From SAR86 cluster bacterium (GTDB lineage: Bacteria > Pseudomonadota > Gammaproteobacteria > Magnimaribacterales > D2472): DNA of 11,037 nucleotides. Position 1 is the first letter of the stretch. Each line of letters begins with the position of its first letter. Shown in pieces: positions 1 through 6,991 of the stretch. The stretch covers positions 1 to 11,037 of the forward strand of contig JADHNM010000037.1 of assembly GCA_016779505.1 (NCBI GenBank), in the 5' to 3' direction. A program made the position numbers and the translations under genes. The notes below the pieces were generated by a model. It searched no databases. It saw only the letters and a program-made list of their open reading frames with translations, and was not told the DNA's origin.

Positions 1-89
1 ATGAGATTGATCATTTAGAGGGAAAGCTAATGGTTGATTATCTCTCTCCTTTAAAAAGGGATAGAATAAGGAAGAAAGCCTCTAAATAG
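1..89 (+). CDS. def: Peptide deformylase, C-terminal end (partial, cut by window start)
   Basis: Only the last 28 codons are visible, read from base 3 and ending with TAG at 87-89. Bases 1-2 are the end of a His codon if the preceding base is C. The visible peptide starts EIDHLEGKL. With that His it gives the HExxH motif (H-E-I-D-H) that binds the catalytic metal in peptide deformylase, followed by the LEGKLMVDYLSPLKR tail typical of proteobacterial Def. The enzyme removes the formyl group from the N-terminal methionine of new proteins. It lies 38 bases upstream of fmt, the standard def-fmt pairing. The identification rests on the motif and the neighbour. Nothing can be said about the rest of the gene. 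Confidence 0.9.
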   Translation, partial: EIDHLEGKLMVDYLSPLKRDRIRKKASK

Positions 90-127
90 CCGAAATTTTG
101 AGAATTTAAGCGAACTTATAAATAAAT

Positions 128-1048
128 ATGAAAGTTTTATTTGCTGGATCCCCTGAATCATCAGCGAGGATATTAAATTCACTATCCTGTGGAAGATTTA
201 ATCTTGTAGGAGTTATAAGCCAACCTGACAAGAGGTCTAAACGGGGAAAGGGGGAAGAAGCTTCTCCGGTTGCCAAAGAGGCACTAAGGCTGGGAATTCC
301 TACTTTTAAACCTACCTTGTTAGATGAAACCTTTGAAAAAGAAATTAAATCTCTAAGTTTTGATTTTTTAGTGGTGTCTGCTTACGGAAAAATACTACCA
401 GATTGGTTATTAAACCGACCAAAAATTGCGCCAGTGAATATCCATTTCTCTCTTCTGCCTAAATATAGAGGAGCCTCTCCTATACATACAGCAATATTAA
501 ACAGCGATAAAAAAACAGGCATCTCCATTATGAAAATGACCAAGGGAATGGATGAGGGTCCTATTTATTGCTCTCATGAGATAGATATTTTGAATTCAGA
601 AAATAAAAAAGGTCTTGAAAAAAAACTTACCTCTTTATGCATTAAAAATCTTTCTGCTGATCTACAAAATATTTTTAACAACGAGCTGATTGCTGATGAG
701 CAAAACCATGCAGAAGCTTGTTATTGTAAAAAGATAGATAAATTGTCAGGCAAAGTAGATTTCGACATAGAAAATACCTCAGACATAATTCAAAAACATA
801 AAGCCTTCATTGGTTGGCCTGGTCTGTATTTTGAAAAAAATAATATGCCAATTAAAATTCACGGATTGCAAGAATATGAAGGCAGCTTAGATGACCTTGG
901 GGGAAATAGATTTAAATTTATAAAAAACGGATTAGCTGTAAAAACAATAGATTCTATAATAGTTATTACTCACTTACAGTTTCCTGGCAAACGTATTATC
1001 CCTGCTACAGACGCAGCAAATTCATATGCAAAATTTTTTGAAAAATAA
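128..1048 (+). CDS. fmt: Methionyl-tRNA formyltransferase
   Basis: This enzyme transfers a formyl group from 10-formyltetrahydrofolate to methionyl-initiator tRNA in the cytoplasm. The 306-residue product is close to the usual 310-315. The N-terminal formyltransferase fold opens with MKVLFAGSPE. The catalytic triad expected for the family is present: N104 and H106 in VNIHFSLLP, and D142 in MDEG. The adjoining SLLPKYRGASPI (108-119) is the family signature. The C-terminal tRNA-binding domain follows from about residue 199 (YCKKIDKLSGKVDFD), with FIGWPGLYF near 227-235 and LQFPGKR near 283-289. The ATG at 128 gives the expected N-terminus, but no clear Shine-Dalgarno sequence precedes it; the 38-base gap after def is AT-rich. 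It is probably co-transcribed with def and followed by trkA. Confidence 0.95.
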   Translation: MKVLFAGSPESSARILNSLSCGRFNLVGVISQPDKRSKRGKGEEASPVAKEALRLGIPTFKPTLLDETFEKEIKSLSFDFLVVSAYGKILPDWLLNRPKIAPVNIHFSLLPKYRGASPIHTAILNSDKKTGISIMKMTKGMDEGPIYCSHEIDILNSENKKGLEKKLTSLCIKNLSADLQNIFNNELIADEQNHAEACYCKKIDKLSGKVDFDIENTSDIIQKHKAFIGWPGLYFEKNNMPIKIHGLQEYEGSLDDLGGNRFKFIKNGLAVKTIDSIIVITHLQFPGKRIIPATDAANSYAKFFEK

Positions 1049-1100
1049 TTTAGTTTCGGCAATTCTTTCAATTCATTAAAAAGAGGTTTAATTTATAACA

Positions 1101-2459
1101 ATGAAAATTTTAATACTTGGCGCTGGAAGGGTGGGAAGCAGCCTTGCCTCGACATTATCAAAACAAGAATATGAAGTTAGTATTGTTGACTTAAATAAAG
1201 ATAAACTTTTAAAGCTCCAAGAAGACTATGATCTTGCAACAGAAATTGGTCATGCCTCTCATCCAATCACGCTCGAAAGAGCCGGAGCAGATGAAAATAC
1301 AATTTTGATAGCTGTCACTAACAGCGATGAGTGCAATATTACTTCCTGCCAGATCGCAAAATCTAAATTTAACGTCAAAAAAACAATCTGCAGACTTTCG
1401 GATTCTTCATATCTCGAATCTTTAGAAGCATTTGGCAAAAATAATATTGATATTGCTATAGGCCCAGAAAACGAAGTTACAGAACATCTTGTTGATTTGA
1501 TTAAACACCCCGGCGCAGAGCAAATTGAGTCATTTGCAAATGGGTTAATCAAGGTTGTGTCAGTAAAAGCAAAAAAAGATGGAATGTTAGTTAATAGAGA
1601 GCTTAAAAGCATTAAAAGTGACATTCCAGATACAGATACTTATGTTCCTGCTATATATAGAAAAGGAAAGCCATTAATACCTGATGGAAAAACAATTATC
1701 AAAGAAAATGATGAAATATACTTTTTGGCAGCAGAAAACGATATTGATGGCGTAGTTCAAGAGATGAGGCTACAGGACACTTCATTATCTAGAATAATGA
1801 TCATAGGTGGGGGAAAAATAGGCTTCTCACTAGCAAAATCCTTAGAAGACGACTATAAAATCAAGATCATTGATCCAGATGGCGATAGGTGTGAGGCCCT
1901 TTCAAGACAATTAAATAGAACAATTGTTCTAAAAGGTGAAGGATCAGACGAAGAGCTCTTAAGAAGTGAAAATATAGAAAATATAGATATTTTTTGTGCT
2001 TTAACAAACGATGACGAAACCAATATCATGGCTGCGTTTCTTGCAAAGAAACTTGGGGCCAAAAAAACTATTATTATTGTAAATAATTACACTTACATAA
2101 ACATACTTCCCAAAAATTTTGTTGACATAGCCCTCTCACCTCAACGGCTAACTGTCTCTATGGTTCTGCAGCATCTTGCAAAAGGTGATGTGCCTCAAGA
2201 GGTAATATTCAAAATGCAAAGTGGCGCTGAAGCAATAGAGGGAATAATCCATAAAAATAAATTTACTGAAGGGTTTTTTGATAAGCCTATTTCTGAGCTT
2301 CCTCTTCCAGAAAGCTGTGTTATTGCGTCGGTAATAAGGGGGGAAGAAGTTTTTATGCATTCAAAAGATTTGCTCCTTAAACCTAACGATAGAATCATAG
2401 TTTTTATTCTTGGAAAAACAGATAAAGAAAAAATAGAAAATCTTTTTATAGAAGGCTGA
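1101..2459 (+). CDS. trkA: Trk potassium uptake system, NAD-binding regulatory subunit TrkA
   Basis: TrkA is a cytoplasmic ring-forming protein that binds NAD(H) and nucleotides and gates the TrkH potassium channel. At 452 residues it has the full double layout (E. coli TrkA is about 458). The first Rossmann (RCK) half carries GAGRVG at 7-12 with an acidic strand end at D30. A first TrkA-C domain lies at about 145-220. The second half has GGGKIG at 236-241 with D258, then a second TrkA-C domain at about 365-450. GHASHP (50-55) and AVTNSDE (71-77) match family conservation. A possible ribosome site AGAGG (1082-1086) sits rather far, 14 bases, from the ATG. The 52-base gap after fmt has no gene; rsmB, which commonly lies here, is absent. 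Its stop overlaps the trkH start by one base, so the two subunits are probably translationally coupled. Confidence 0.95.
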   Translation: MKILILGAGRVGSSLASTLSKQEYEVSIVDLNKDKLLKLQEDYDLATEIGHASHPITLERAGADENTILIAVTNSDECNITSCQIAKSKFNVKKTICRLSDSSYLESLEAFGKNNIDIAIGPENEVTEHLVDLIKHPGAEQIESFANGLIKVVSVKAKKDGMLVNRELKSIKSDIPDTDTYVPAIYRKGKPLIPDGKTIIKENDEIYFLAAENDIDGVVQEMRLQDTSLSRIMIIGGGKIGFSLAKSLEDDYKIKIIDPDGDRCEALSRQLNRTIVLKGEGSDEELLRSENIENIDIFCALTNDDETNIMAAFLAKKLGAKKTIIIVNNYTYINILPKNFVDIALSPQRLTVSMVLQHLAKGDVPQEVIFKMQSGAEAIEGIIHKNKFTEGFFDKPISELPLPESCVIASVIRGEEVFMHSKDLLLKPNDRIIVFILGKTDKEKIENLFIEG

Positions 2460-3901
2460 TGAATTACAAATCAATCCTTAACTTGTTGAGTATTCTCCTT
2501 GGAATATTTAGCCTTTCATTTATACCGCCTTTGATTCTTTCTTATGTGTATAACGAATCTGGCAATGATGTATTTTTATACTCCTTTTTATTTTTCTTTA
2601 TTTTGGGTGGAGTTATATGGGCTGCAACTCGACAAGAAAATCTACCTCTTAATATTTCTGATGGATTTATTATCACAACTTTGTTTTGGGTTGTTCTGGC
2701 TTGTGCTGGCTCAGTTCCATTTTATTTTTTTGGATTGAATGTCAGTGATGCTATCTTTGAATCAGTTTCAGGAATAACAACAACTGGTGCCACTACAATT
2801 GTAGGTTTGGACAATCTTCCAAAATCGATTCTCTTGTATCGACAACTTCTCCAGTGGATAGGTGGGATGGGATTAATAGTTTTGGCAGTAGCAGTAATGC
2901 CAGCTTTAGGAATCGGGGGTGGCCAGTTATATAAAATGGAGCTTCCAGGCAGTCACGGCAATCAAAAGCTTACTCCAAAAATAACAGATAGTGCGAAAGC
3001 TTTGTGGAAAATATATGTTGGTCTTACTGTAGCTTGTGCAACTTTATATCTGCTCTCGGGAATGAGTTTGTTTGACTCTATTGCTCATAGTTTGAGCACT
3101 GTTGCTGGAGGCGGATTTTCAACACATGATGGAAGTATTGGATTTTTTGATAGCGCGTTAATAGAGACCGTTTGTATTATTTTTATGTTGCTTTCTGCTG
3201 CGTCATTTGCAGTGCATTACGCTGCGATATTTGGTGGAAAGCCTCTTAAATATTTTTATGATTCGGAATTTAAATTTTTCTTATCTGTTGTGTTTTTGAT
3301 TATTGCTGTGTCATTGATTGTTCATATTGTAAGTAACTCATATGCGGATATTTTTTCTGCTTTTGGCTCAACGGTTTTTCATGTTGTTTCTACGGTCACA
3401 ACATCAGGTTTTACCACAGAGAACTTCTCACTTTGGCCTGGTTTTTTACCATACCTATTGCTTGTTGGTGCTTTTATGGGAGCTTGTTCTCAGTCTGTTG
3501 GTGGAGGCATTAAAGCTTGGAGAGTGTTAATAATGATTAACCAAGCTTACAAAGAAATATTAAAAACAATTCATCCAAATGCAGTCCTTACTTCAAAGAT
3601 TGGCTCCAAGGTTATTGATGCAAAAATTGCTGAAAAGGTCTGGGGGTTTTTTTCTATTTACGTTTTTATATTTATGTTTTTGCTTATGGCAATGCTTGGA
3701 ACAGGGTTAAGTTTTGAGACAGCGTTTTCTGCTGTCGGTGCTTGCTTAAATAATTTGGGTCCGGGCTTGGGTGATGTCGCGAGCAACTATGCGAATGTGA
3801 GTGAGTTAGGAAAATTCATTTTGTGTTTTGCTATGATTTTAGGAAGACTTGAAATTTTTACTCTCCTTGTACTATTCACACCAGCTTTTTGGCGTCGTTA
3901 A
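2459..3901 (+). CDS. trkH: Trk potassium uptake system, membrane channel subunit TrkH
   Basis: TrkH is the inner-membrane potassium-translocating subunit that works with TrkA. The 480-residue product matches the family length (about 483). It contains four repeated pore units, each with a P-loop: GITTTGATT at 105-113, STVAGGGFST at 213-222, STVTTSGFTT at 311-320 and NNLGPGLG at 431-438. These are the places where TrkH supplies the selectivity-filter glycines. Hydrophobic segments are spread throughout, beginning at about 7-30. The conserved C-terminal stretch LGRLEIFTLLVLF (461-473) is present. The start is fixed by the TGATG junction with trkA and by AGAAGG at 2450-2455, inside the end of trkA. 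The gene ends in TTAA, where its TAA overlaps the stop of the convergent acyltransferase gene by 4 bases. Paralogues TrkG and KtrB are less likely given the linkage to a full-length TrkA. Confidence 0.94.
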   Translation: MNYKSILNLLSILLGIFSLSFIPPLILSYVYNESGNDVFLYSFLFFFILGGVIWAATRQENLPLNISDGFIITTLFWVVLACAGSVPFYFFGLNVSDAIFESVSGITTTGATTIVGLDNLPKSILLYRQLLQWIGGMGLIVLAVAVMPALGIGGGQLYKMELPGSHGNQKLTPKITDSAKALWKIYVGLTVACATLYLLSGMSLFDSIAHSLSTVAGGGFSTHDGSIGFFDSALIETVCIIFMLLSAASFAVHYAAIFGGKPLKYFYDSEFKFFLSVVFLIIAVSLIVHIVSNSYADIFSAFGSTVFHVVSTVTTSGFTTENFSLWPGFLPYLLLVGAFMGACSQSVGGGIKAWRVLIMINQAYKEILKTIHPNAVLTSKIGSKVIDAKIAEKVWGFFSIYVFIFMFLLMAMLGTGLSFETAFSAVGACLNNLGPGLGDVASNYANVSELGKFILCFAMILGRLEIFTLLVLFTPAFWRR

Positions 3902-4761
3902 GTTTTATAAATATCTTTAGGTTCCTGTGAGAGCCTTCTAAATTTTTTGTATTCCCACGAGTACTCTGCAGGAGATTTTTTAATCTCATGTTCCATTTCT
4001 AAATTCATAACATCAACGCCATTATCAGAATAAATCTCCTGGCTAGGTTTCTTAAAATTAATAATGTGGCCAATATCTTTTTCGTAGGAAAGATATGACA
4101 AAAGAATTTGTTTGTTAGATTTCTTTGCAAGCTTTGGAGCAAGTGCAAATGAATAACACTCATGGCCAAAAAACTTGGAGTAGACTCCAAGTCCGCGAGC
4201 TGGAACTTGATCAGATGCCATGCAGGTCATTTGATTATTTTCTAAAGAAGCAAGAATAGATTTTACGCCCCCTATTCCAGTTTCAACCATTTTACAGCTT
4301 CCTTCTTCTCTAAATTTTTTTACAAAACTATTAAGTGGTTTTGATTTAATCTTTTTATAAAGAGATGTGTGAGATCTTTGAGAGCTTATCCATCTCAACA
4401 TAAAATCTATGCTTCTGTTATGAAGCCCACAAATTATCAAACCTTCTTCTTGATCAGGGTTGTTAAATAAAAATCTGTTATTAATTCGTTTGGTTTGATA
4501 AATTATTTTTTGATGGGAGCGAGACCAAGTGTATAGAGTTTCATAAATGCTTTTTAATGTTTCTTTGTAGCTTTCTTTGGCAAGCAAATCTAGAGCCTGA
4601 TCATCTAGATCTGCAAATGCAATAGATAGATTTTTTCTAGTTACCCTGAATGGAGATAAAGGCTTTAAAGCTCTTACTGGCATGACTTTAAATGCAATAT
4701 CTAACACTAGAAATGCAAATCTCAATGGATAAACAGTAAAAATATAAAAAATTATTTTCAT
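3898..4761 (-). CDS. LpxL/HtrB-family lysophospholipid (lipid A-type) acyltransferase
   Basis: This is probably an inner-membrane enzyme that adds a secondary acyl chain to lipid A, as members of the LpxL/LpxM/HtrB family do. The N-terminus (about residues 4-28) is hydrophobic and could be a membrane anchor. Family landmarks are a Kdo-transferase-like VTRKNLSIAF stretch at 40-49, an HX4D catalytic box (H114-NRSI-D119), SDQVPARGLGVYSKFFG at 183-199 (compare the usual DQxPGRGxGVxxPFFG) and PAEYSWEYKKFR at 264-275. The usual HFGNWE core of the catalytic box is replaced by HNRSID, so acceptor and chain specificity cannot be read from the sequence. At 287 residues it is slightly short for the family (about 295-310). 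It is monocistronic, divergent from the glycyl-tRNA synthetase gene and convergent with trkH. Pseudomonas has an htrB-type gene at the corresponding position, which supports the family call. I leave the symbol blank because orthology to lpxL or lpxM is not settled. Confidence 0.82.
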   Translation of the reverse strand: MKIIFYIFTVYPLRFAFLVLDIAFKVMPVRALKPLSPFRVTRKNLSIAFADLDDQALDLLAKESYKETLKSIYETLYTWSRSHQKIIYQTKRINNRFLFNNPDQEEGLIICGLHNRSIDFMLRWISSQRSHTSLYKKIKSKPLNSFVKKFREEGSCKMVETGIGGVKSILASLENNQMTCMASDQVPARGLGVYSKFFGHECYSFALAPKLAKKSNKQILLSYLSYEKDIGHIINFKKPSQEIYSDNGVDVMNLEMEHEIKKSPAEYSWEYKKFRRLSQEPKDIYKT

Positions 4762-4811
4762 TTGAGGTTCTTATGTAAATTATCGCCCTTTAATTGATAA
4801 TTTTATAGGTT

Positions 4812-4846
4812 TATCTTTCGAGAGTTACACAAAAGCTCTATAGATA
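4812..4846. repeat. Imperfect inverted repeat in the divergent spacer
   Basis: TATCT (4812-4816) pairs with AGATA (4842-4846) and AGAG (4821-4824) pairs with CTCT (4836-4839). They are separated by an internal mismatch (TTCG opposite AT) and an 11-base centre. The right arm runs into the TATAAT element at 4845-4850. It could be an operator-like dyad, but short imperfect dyads are common in AT-rich DNA, so the functional reading is weak. Confidence 0.3.
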
Positions 4847-4850
4847 TAAT
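4845..4850 (+). promoter_or_regulatory. Probable -10 element for the glycyl-tRNA synthetase gene
   Basis: A perfect TATAAT lies 53 bases upstream of the TTG start, in the only sizeable divergent spacer of the window. No good -35 hexamer is present at 16-18 bases spacing; the nearest candidate, TTACAC at 4825-4830, is only 14 bases away. The AT richness raises the odds of a chance match, but position and orientation fit. The opposite strand shows only a weak candidate for the acyltransferase gene (GATAAT, reading leftward, near 4780). Confidence 0.45.
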
Positions 4851-4892
4851 TAAAATAACTGCATAATGGTAGTCTTCTAAGATATGAAATAC

Positions 4893-4898
4893 AAAGGA
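4893..4898 (+). promoter_or_regulatory. Ribosome binding site that decides the TTG start
   Basis: AAAGGA at 4893-4898 stands 5 bases before the TTG at 4904. The first in-frame ATG at 4919 is 20 bases away, too far for this site. It therefore favours the TTG start, whose N-terminus (MTAKTMEELVALCKRRGF) also matches the length of bacterial homologues. Confidence 0.65.
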
Positions 4899-4903
4899 TT
4901 ATT

Positions 4904-6265
4904 TTGACAGCAAAAACAATGGAGGAACTAGTAGCTCTCTGCAAAAGAAGGGGATTTATATTTCAGTCTAATGAAATTTATGGTGGCTTGCAGGGTCTTT
5001 ATGATTATGGTCCGTTAGGTGTTGAACTCAAAAATAACCTGAAACAGTCTTGGTGGAGGGAGATGGTTTTTGATAGGGATGATGTTGAAGGCCTGGATGC
5101 TTCAATATTAACAAAGCCCAGTGTCTTAAAATTCTCGGGTCATGAAGATACTTTTACTGATCCGCTAGTAGACTGTAGAGACTGCAAGTCAAGGTGGCGC
5201 GCCGATCAACTAACATCAGAAAACTGTCCGTCTTGTGGTTCAAGTAATCTAACGGATCCAAGACCGTTTAATTTGATGTTTAAGACTGCAGTAGGTCCTG
5301 TTGAGGATAATGAATCTTTTGCATACTTAAGGCCTGAAACAGCTCAACATATTTTTACAAACTTTAAGAATGTTGTAGATTCAACATCTAAACAACTTCC
5401 ATTTGGAATTGCCCAAATCGGTAAAGCCTTCAGAAATGAGATTACACCAAGAAATTTTGTATTTAGAGTAAGAGAGTTTGAGCAAATGGAGCTTGAGTTT
5501 TTTGTCGCCCCTGGAACGGATGAACAGTGGCATGAGTCTTGGGTTGAGGCAAGAATAAATTGGTGGGATAAACAGGGTGTAAGCAGAAATAATTTGGAGC
5601 TCTATCATGTCCCCGAGGATGAGCTTGCCCATTATTCAAAAGCTACAGTTGATATTATGTACAAGTTTCCGCATGGTCTTGAAGAGTTAGAAGGTATCGC
5701 CAACCGAACAGATTTTGATTTAGGTTCACACAGTAAAAATCAATCTGAACTAGATATACAGTCTTCTGTGTTAGAAAACAACGAATCAAATGCAAGACTT
5801 GCAGTACAAGATCAAGAAACTAAGAAATGGACAGTACCATATGTAATTGAGCCTTCGGCTGGAGTTGATAGGGGTGTTCTTGCTGTTTTAAATGAGGCTT
5901 ATAAGATTGAAGAGCTTGAAGATGGGAAAACAAGAACTGTTTTAAATTTAAAACCACATCTTTCTCCGATAAAAGCCGCTGTTATTCCGTTGAAGAAAAA
6001 TCATGAGGGTTTAGTAGAGATTGCTTCACAAATAAAAAAAGATCTTCAAAGGTTAAGATTCGGACGAGTTTTACTTGAAAACTCAGGGAATATTGGGAAA
6101 AGTTATCGGCGGCATGATGAAATTGGAACGCCTTTATGTATAACTGTGGATTTTGATAGCCTTGATGACGGCACCGTAACGGTTCGCGATAGAGATACAA
6201 TGCAGCAAAAAAGAATAGAGATATCTAAACTCTCAAAATATTTGGAGGACTTAATATTAAAGTAG
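4904..6265 (+). CDS. glyQS: Glycyl-tRNA synthetase, single-chain dimeric (class IIa) type
   Basis: This enzyme charges tRNA-Gly with glycine. It is the one-polypeptide homodimeric form related to archaeal, eukaryotic and Gram-positive enzymes, not the separate alpha and beta chains of most proteobacteria. The N-terminus reads LCKRRGFIFQSNEIYGG. A zinc-ribbon-like cluster C91-x2-C94 and C108-x2-C111 follows, with a very short loop between the pairs. Class II motif 2 is visible as AFRNEITPRNFVFRVREFEQME (R177, E179). Motif 3 is EPSAGVDRGVLAVL at 316-329 (R323). The C-terminal anticodon-binding domain spans about 353-453, with GNIGKSYRRHDEIGTP at 395-410. At 453 residues it is at the compact end of the family. 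The start is TTG at 4904, backed by AAAGGA 5 bases upstream. It occupies the locus where Pseudomonas has glyQ and glyS. plsC follows after 51 bases. Confidence 0.95.
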   Translation: MTAKTMEELVALCKRRGFIFQSNEIYGGLQGLYDYGPLGVELKNNLKQSWWREMVFDRDDVEGLDASILTKPSVLKFSGHEDTFTDPLVDCRDCKSRWRADQLTSENCPSCGSSNLTDPRPFNLMFKTAVGPVEDNESFAYLRPETAQHIFTNFKNVVDSTSKQLPFGIAQIGKAFRNEITPRNFVFRVREFEQMELEFFVAPGTDEQWHESWVEARINWWDKQGVSRNNLELYHVPEDELAHYSKATVDIMYKFPHGLEELEGIANRTDFDLGSHSKNQSELDIQSSVLENNESNARLAVQDQETKKWTVPYVIEPSAGVDRGVLAVLNEAYKIEELEDGKTRTVLNLKPHLSPIKAAVIPLKKNHEGLVEIASQIKKDLQRLRFGRVLLENSGNIGKSYRRHDEIGTPLCITVDFDSLDDGTVTVRDRDTMQQKRIEISKLSKYLEDLILK

Positions 6266-6300
6266 ACAAATGTCTATATTTAATAGGTATTAATAATTAA

Positions 6301-6306
6301 TATAAT
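6301..6306 (+). promoter_or_regulatory. Possible -10 element upstream of plsC
   Basis: A TATAAT match sits 10 bases before the TTG start of plsC, within a 51-base, almost pure A/T spacer. If used, transcription would begin only a few bases from the start codon, giving a nearly leaderless message, which would fit the lack of a Shine-Dalgarno sequence. There is no recognisable -35 element. A chance match in A/T-rich DNA is at least as likely, with plsC read from the upstream promoter. Confidence 0.22.
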
Positions 6307-6316
6307 TATATTTTAT

Positions 6317-6991
6317 TTGATCTTTTTGTTAAGTCTTGTTTGTGTTTCCCTGGTTATTATTTGCGCATCAATTTTTTTCTCCGTTCAAACCGTTCAATAT
6401 ATCGGAAGAGTCTGGATTTTATTTACATTAAAAGCTTTAAAAGTTATCTGCGGGATAGGTTGGAATATAAAGGGGGTAGAAAATATACCAGATACACCGT
6501 TCATTATGGTTTCAAACCATCAAAGCCCATGGGAGTCTTTCTTTCTTCAAACATTGTTCTTACCAACAAGCAGCATCATGAAGAGGGAGATTCTTATTAT
6601 CCCCTTTTTTGGATGGGCAATATCTAGACTAAAACCAATTTCAATAAATCGGAAATTAAAAGTTGAAAGCCTAAGAAAAGTTATTGAAATAGGTGGACAA
6701 AGAATTAGAGAGGGCTTCGCTGTATTAATTTTTCCAGAAGGCACAAGAGAAAAGCCAGAGGATGGGATTGGAAGGTTTGCAAATAGCTGTGGGGTTTTGG
6801 CGTCTAATGAAAAAGTACCAATTATTCCAATCTGTCATAACTCGGGTAAGTATTGGTTAAATAAATCGTTTAACAAAAAAAGCGGTGATATAGATGTGAG
6901 GATTGGAATGCCTATCTTCGGCTCTGATCCAAAGCAGTTGACGGAAGAGGCCCACGCGTGGATCGTAAAAACTTATACCAAAATTAACTAG
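6317..6991 (+). CDS. plsC: 1-acyl-sn-glycerol-3-phosphate acyltransferase (PlsC/LPLAT family)
   Basis: PlsC acylates lysophosphatidic acid to phosphatidic acid at the inner membrane, the second acylation step of phospholipid synthesis. The 224-residue product starts with a hydrophobic anchor (about 2-23) and a second hydrophobic stretch (about 31-49). The acyltransferase motifs follow in order: NHQSPWES with H68 and E73 (the HX4D/E box), KPISINR at 106-112, FPEGTR at 139-144 and VPIIPICHNSG at 167-177. The acid in the first box is Glu, a variant I recall in other proteobacterial PlsC proteins. The start is uncertain: TTG at 6317 has no Shine-Dalgarno sequence, TTG at 6326 is possible, and the frame is open back to 6287 with only ATT/ATA-type codons. 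It follows glyQS and overlaps convergent gyrB by 4 bases. Pseudomonas also has a plsC-type gene next to gyrB. Confidence 0.88.
   Translation: MIFLLSLVCVSLVIICASIFFSVQTVQYIGRVWILFTLKALKVICGIGWNIKGVENIPDTPFIMVSNHQSPWESFFLQTLFLPTSSIMKREILIIPFFGWAISRLKPISINRKLKVESLRKVIEIGGQRIREGFAVLIFPEGTREKPEDGIGRFANSCGVLASNEKVPIIPICHNSGKYWLNKSFNKKSGDIDVRIGMPIFGSDPKQLTEEAHAWIVKTYTKIN

Noticed and set aside
1049..1100. Remnant of rsmB between fmt and trkA
   Set aside because: The gap is only 52 bases and shows no recognisable coding remnant.
1259..1624. Minus-strand 121-residue open frame inside trkA, and similar open frames inside trkA, gyrB and glyQS
   Set aside because: They lie wholly within strongly conserved genes on another frame, have no recognisable domains and no independent ribosome sites, so they are shadows.
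6263..6276. TAGACA-AA-TGTCTA inverted repeat at the glyQS stop as a terminator
   Set aside because: The stem is only 5-6 A/T-rich base pairs with a tiny loop and no following T-run, and plsC continues in the same direction, so it is unlikely to terminate transcription.
6953..6962. CCACGCGTGG palindrome near the end of plsC as a second parS site
   Set aside because: It lacks the central CACGTG and the GTT/AAC arms required by the consensus. A chance palindrome in coding DNA is the simpler explanation.
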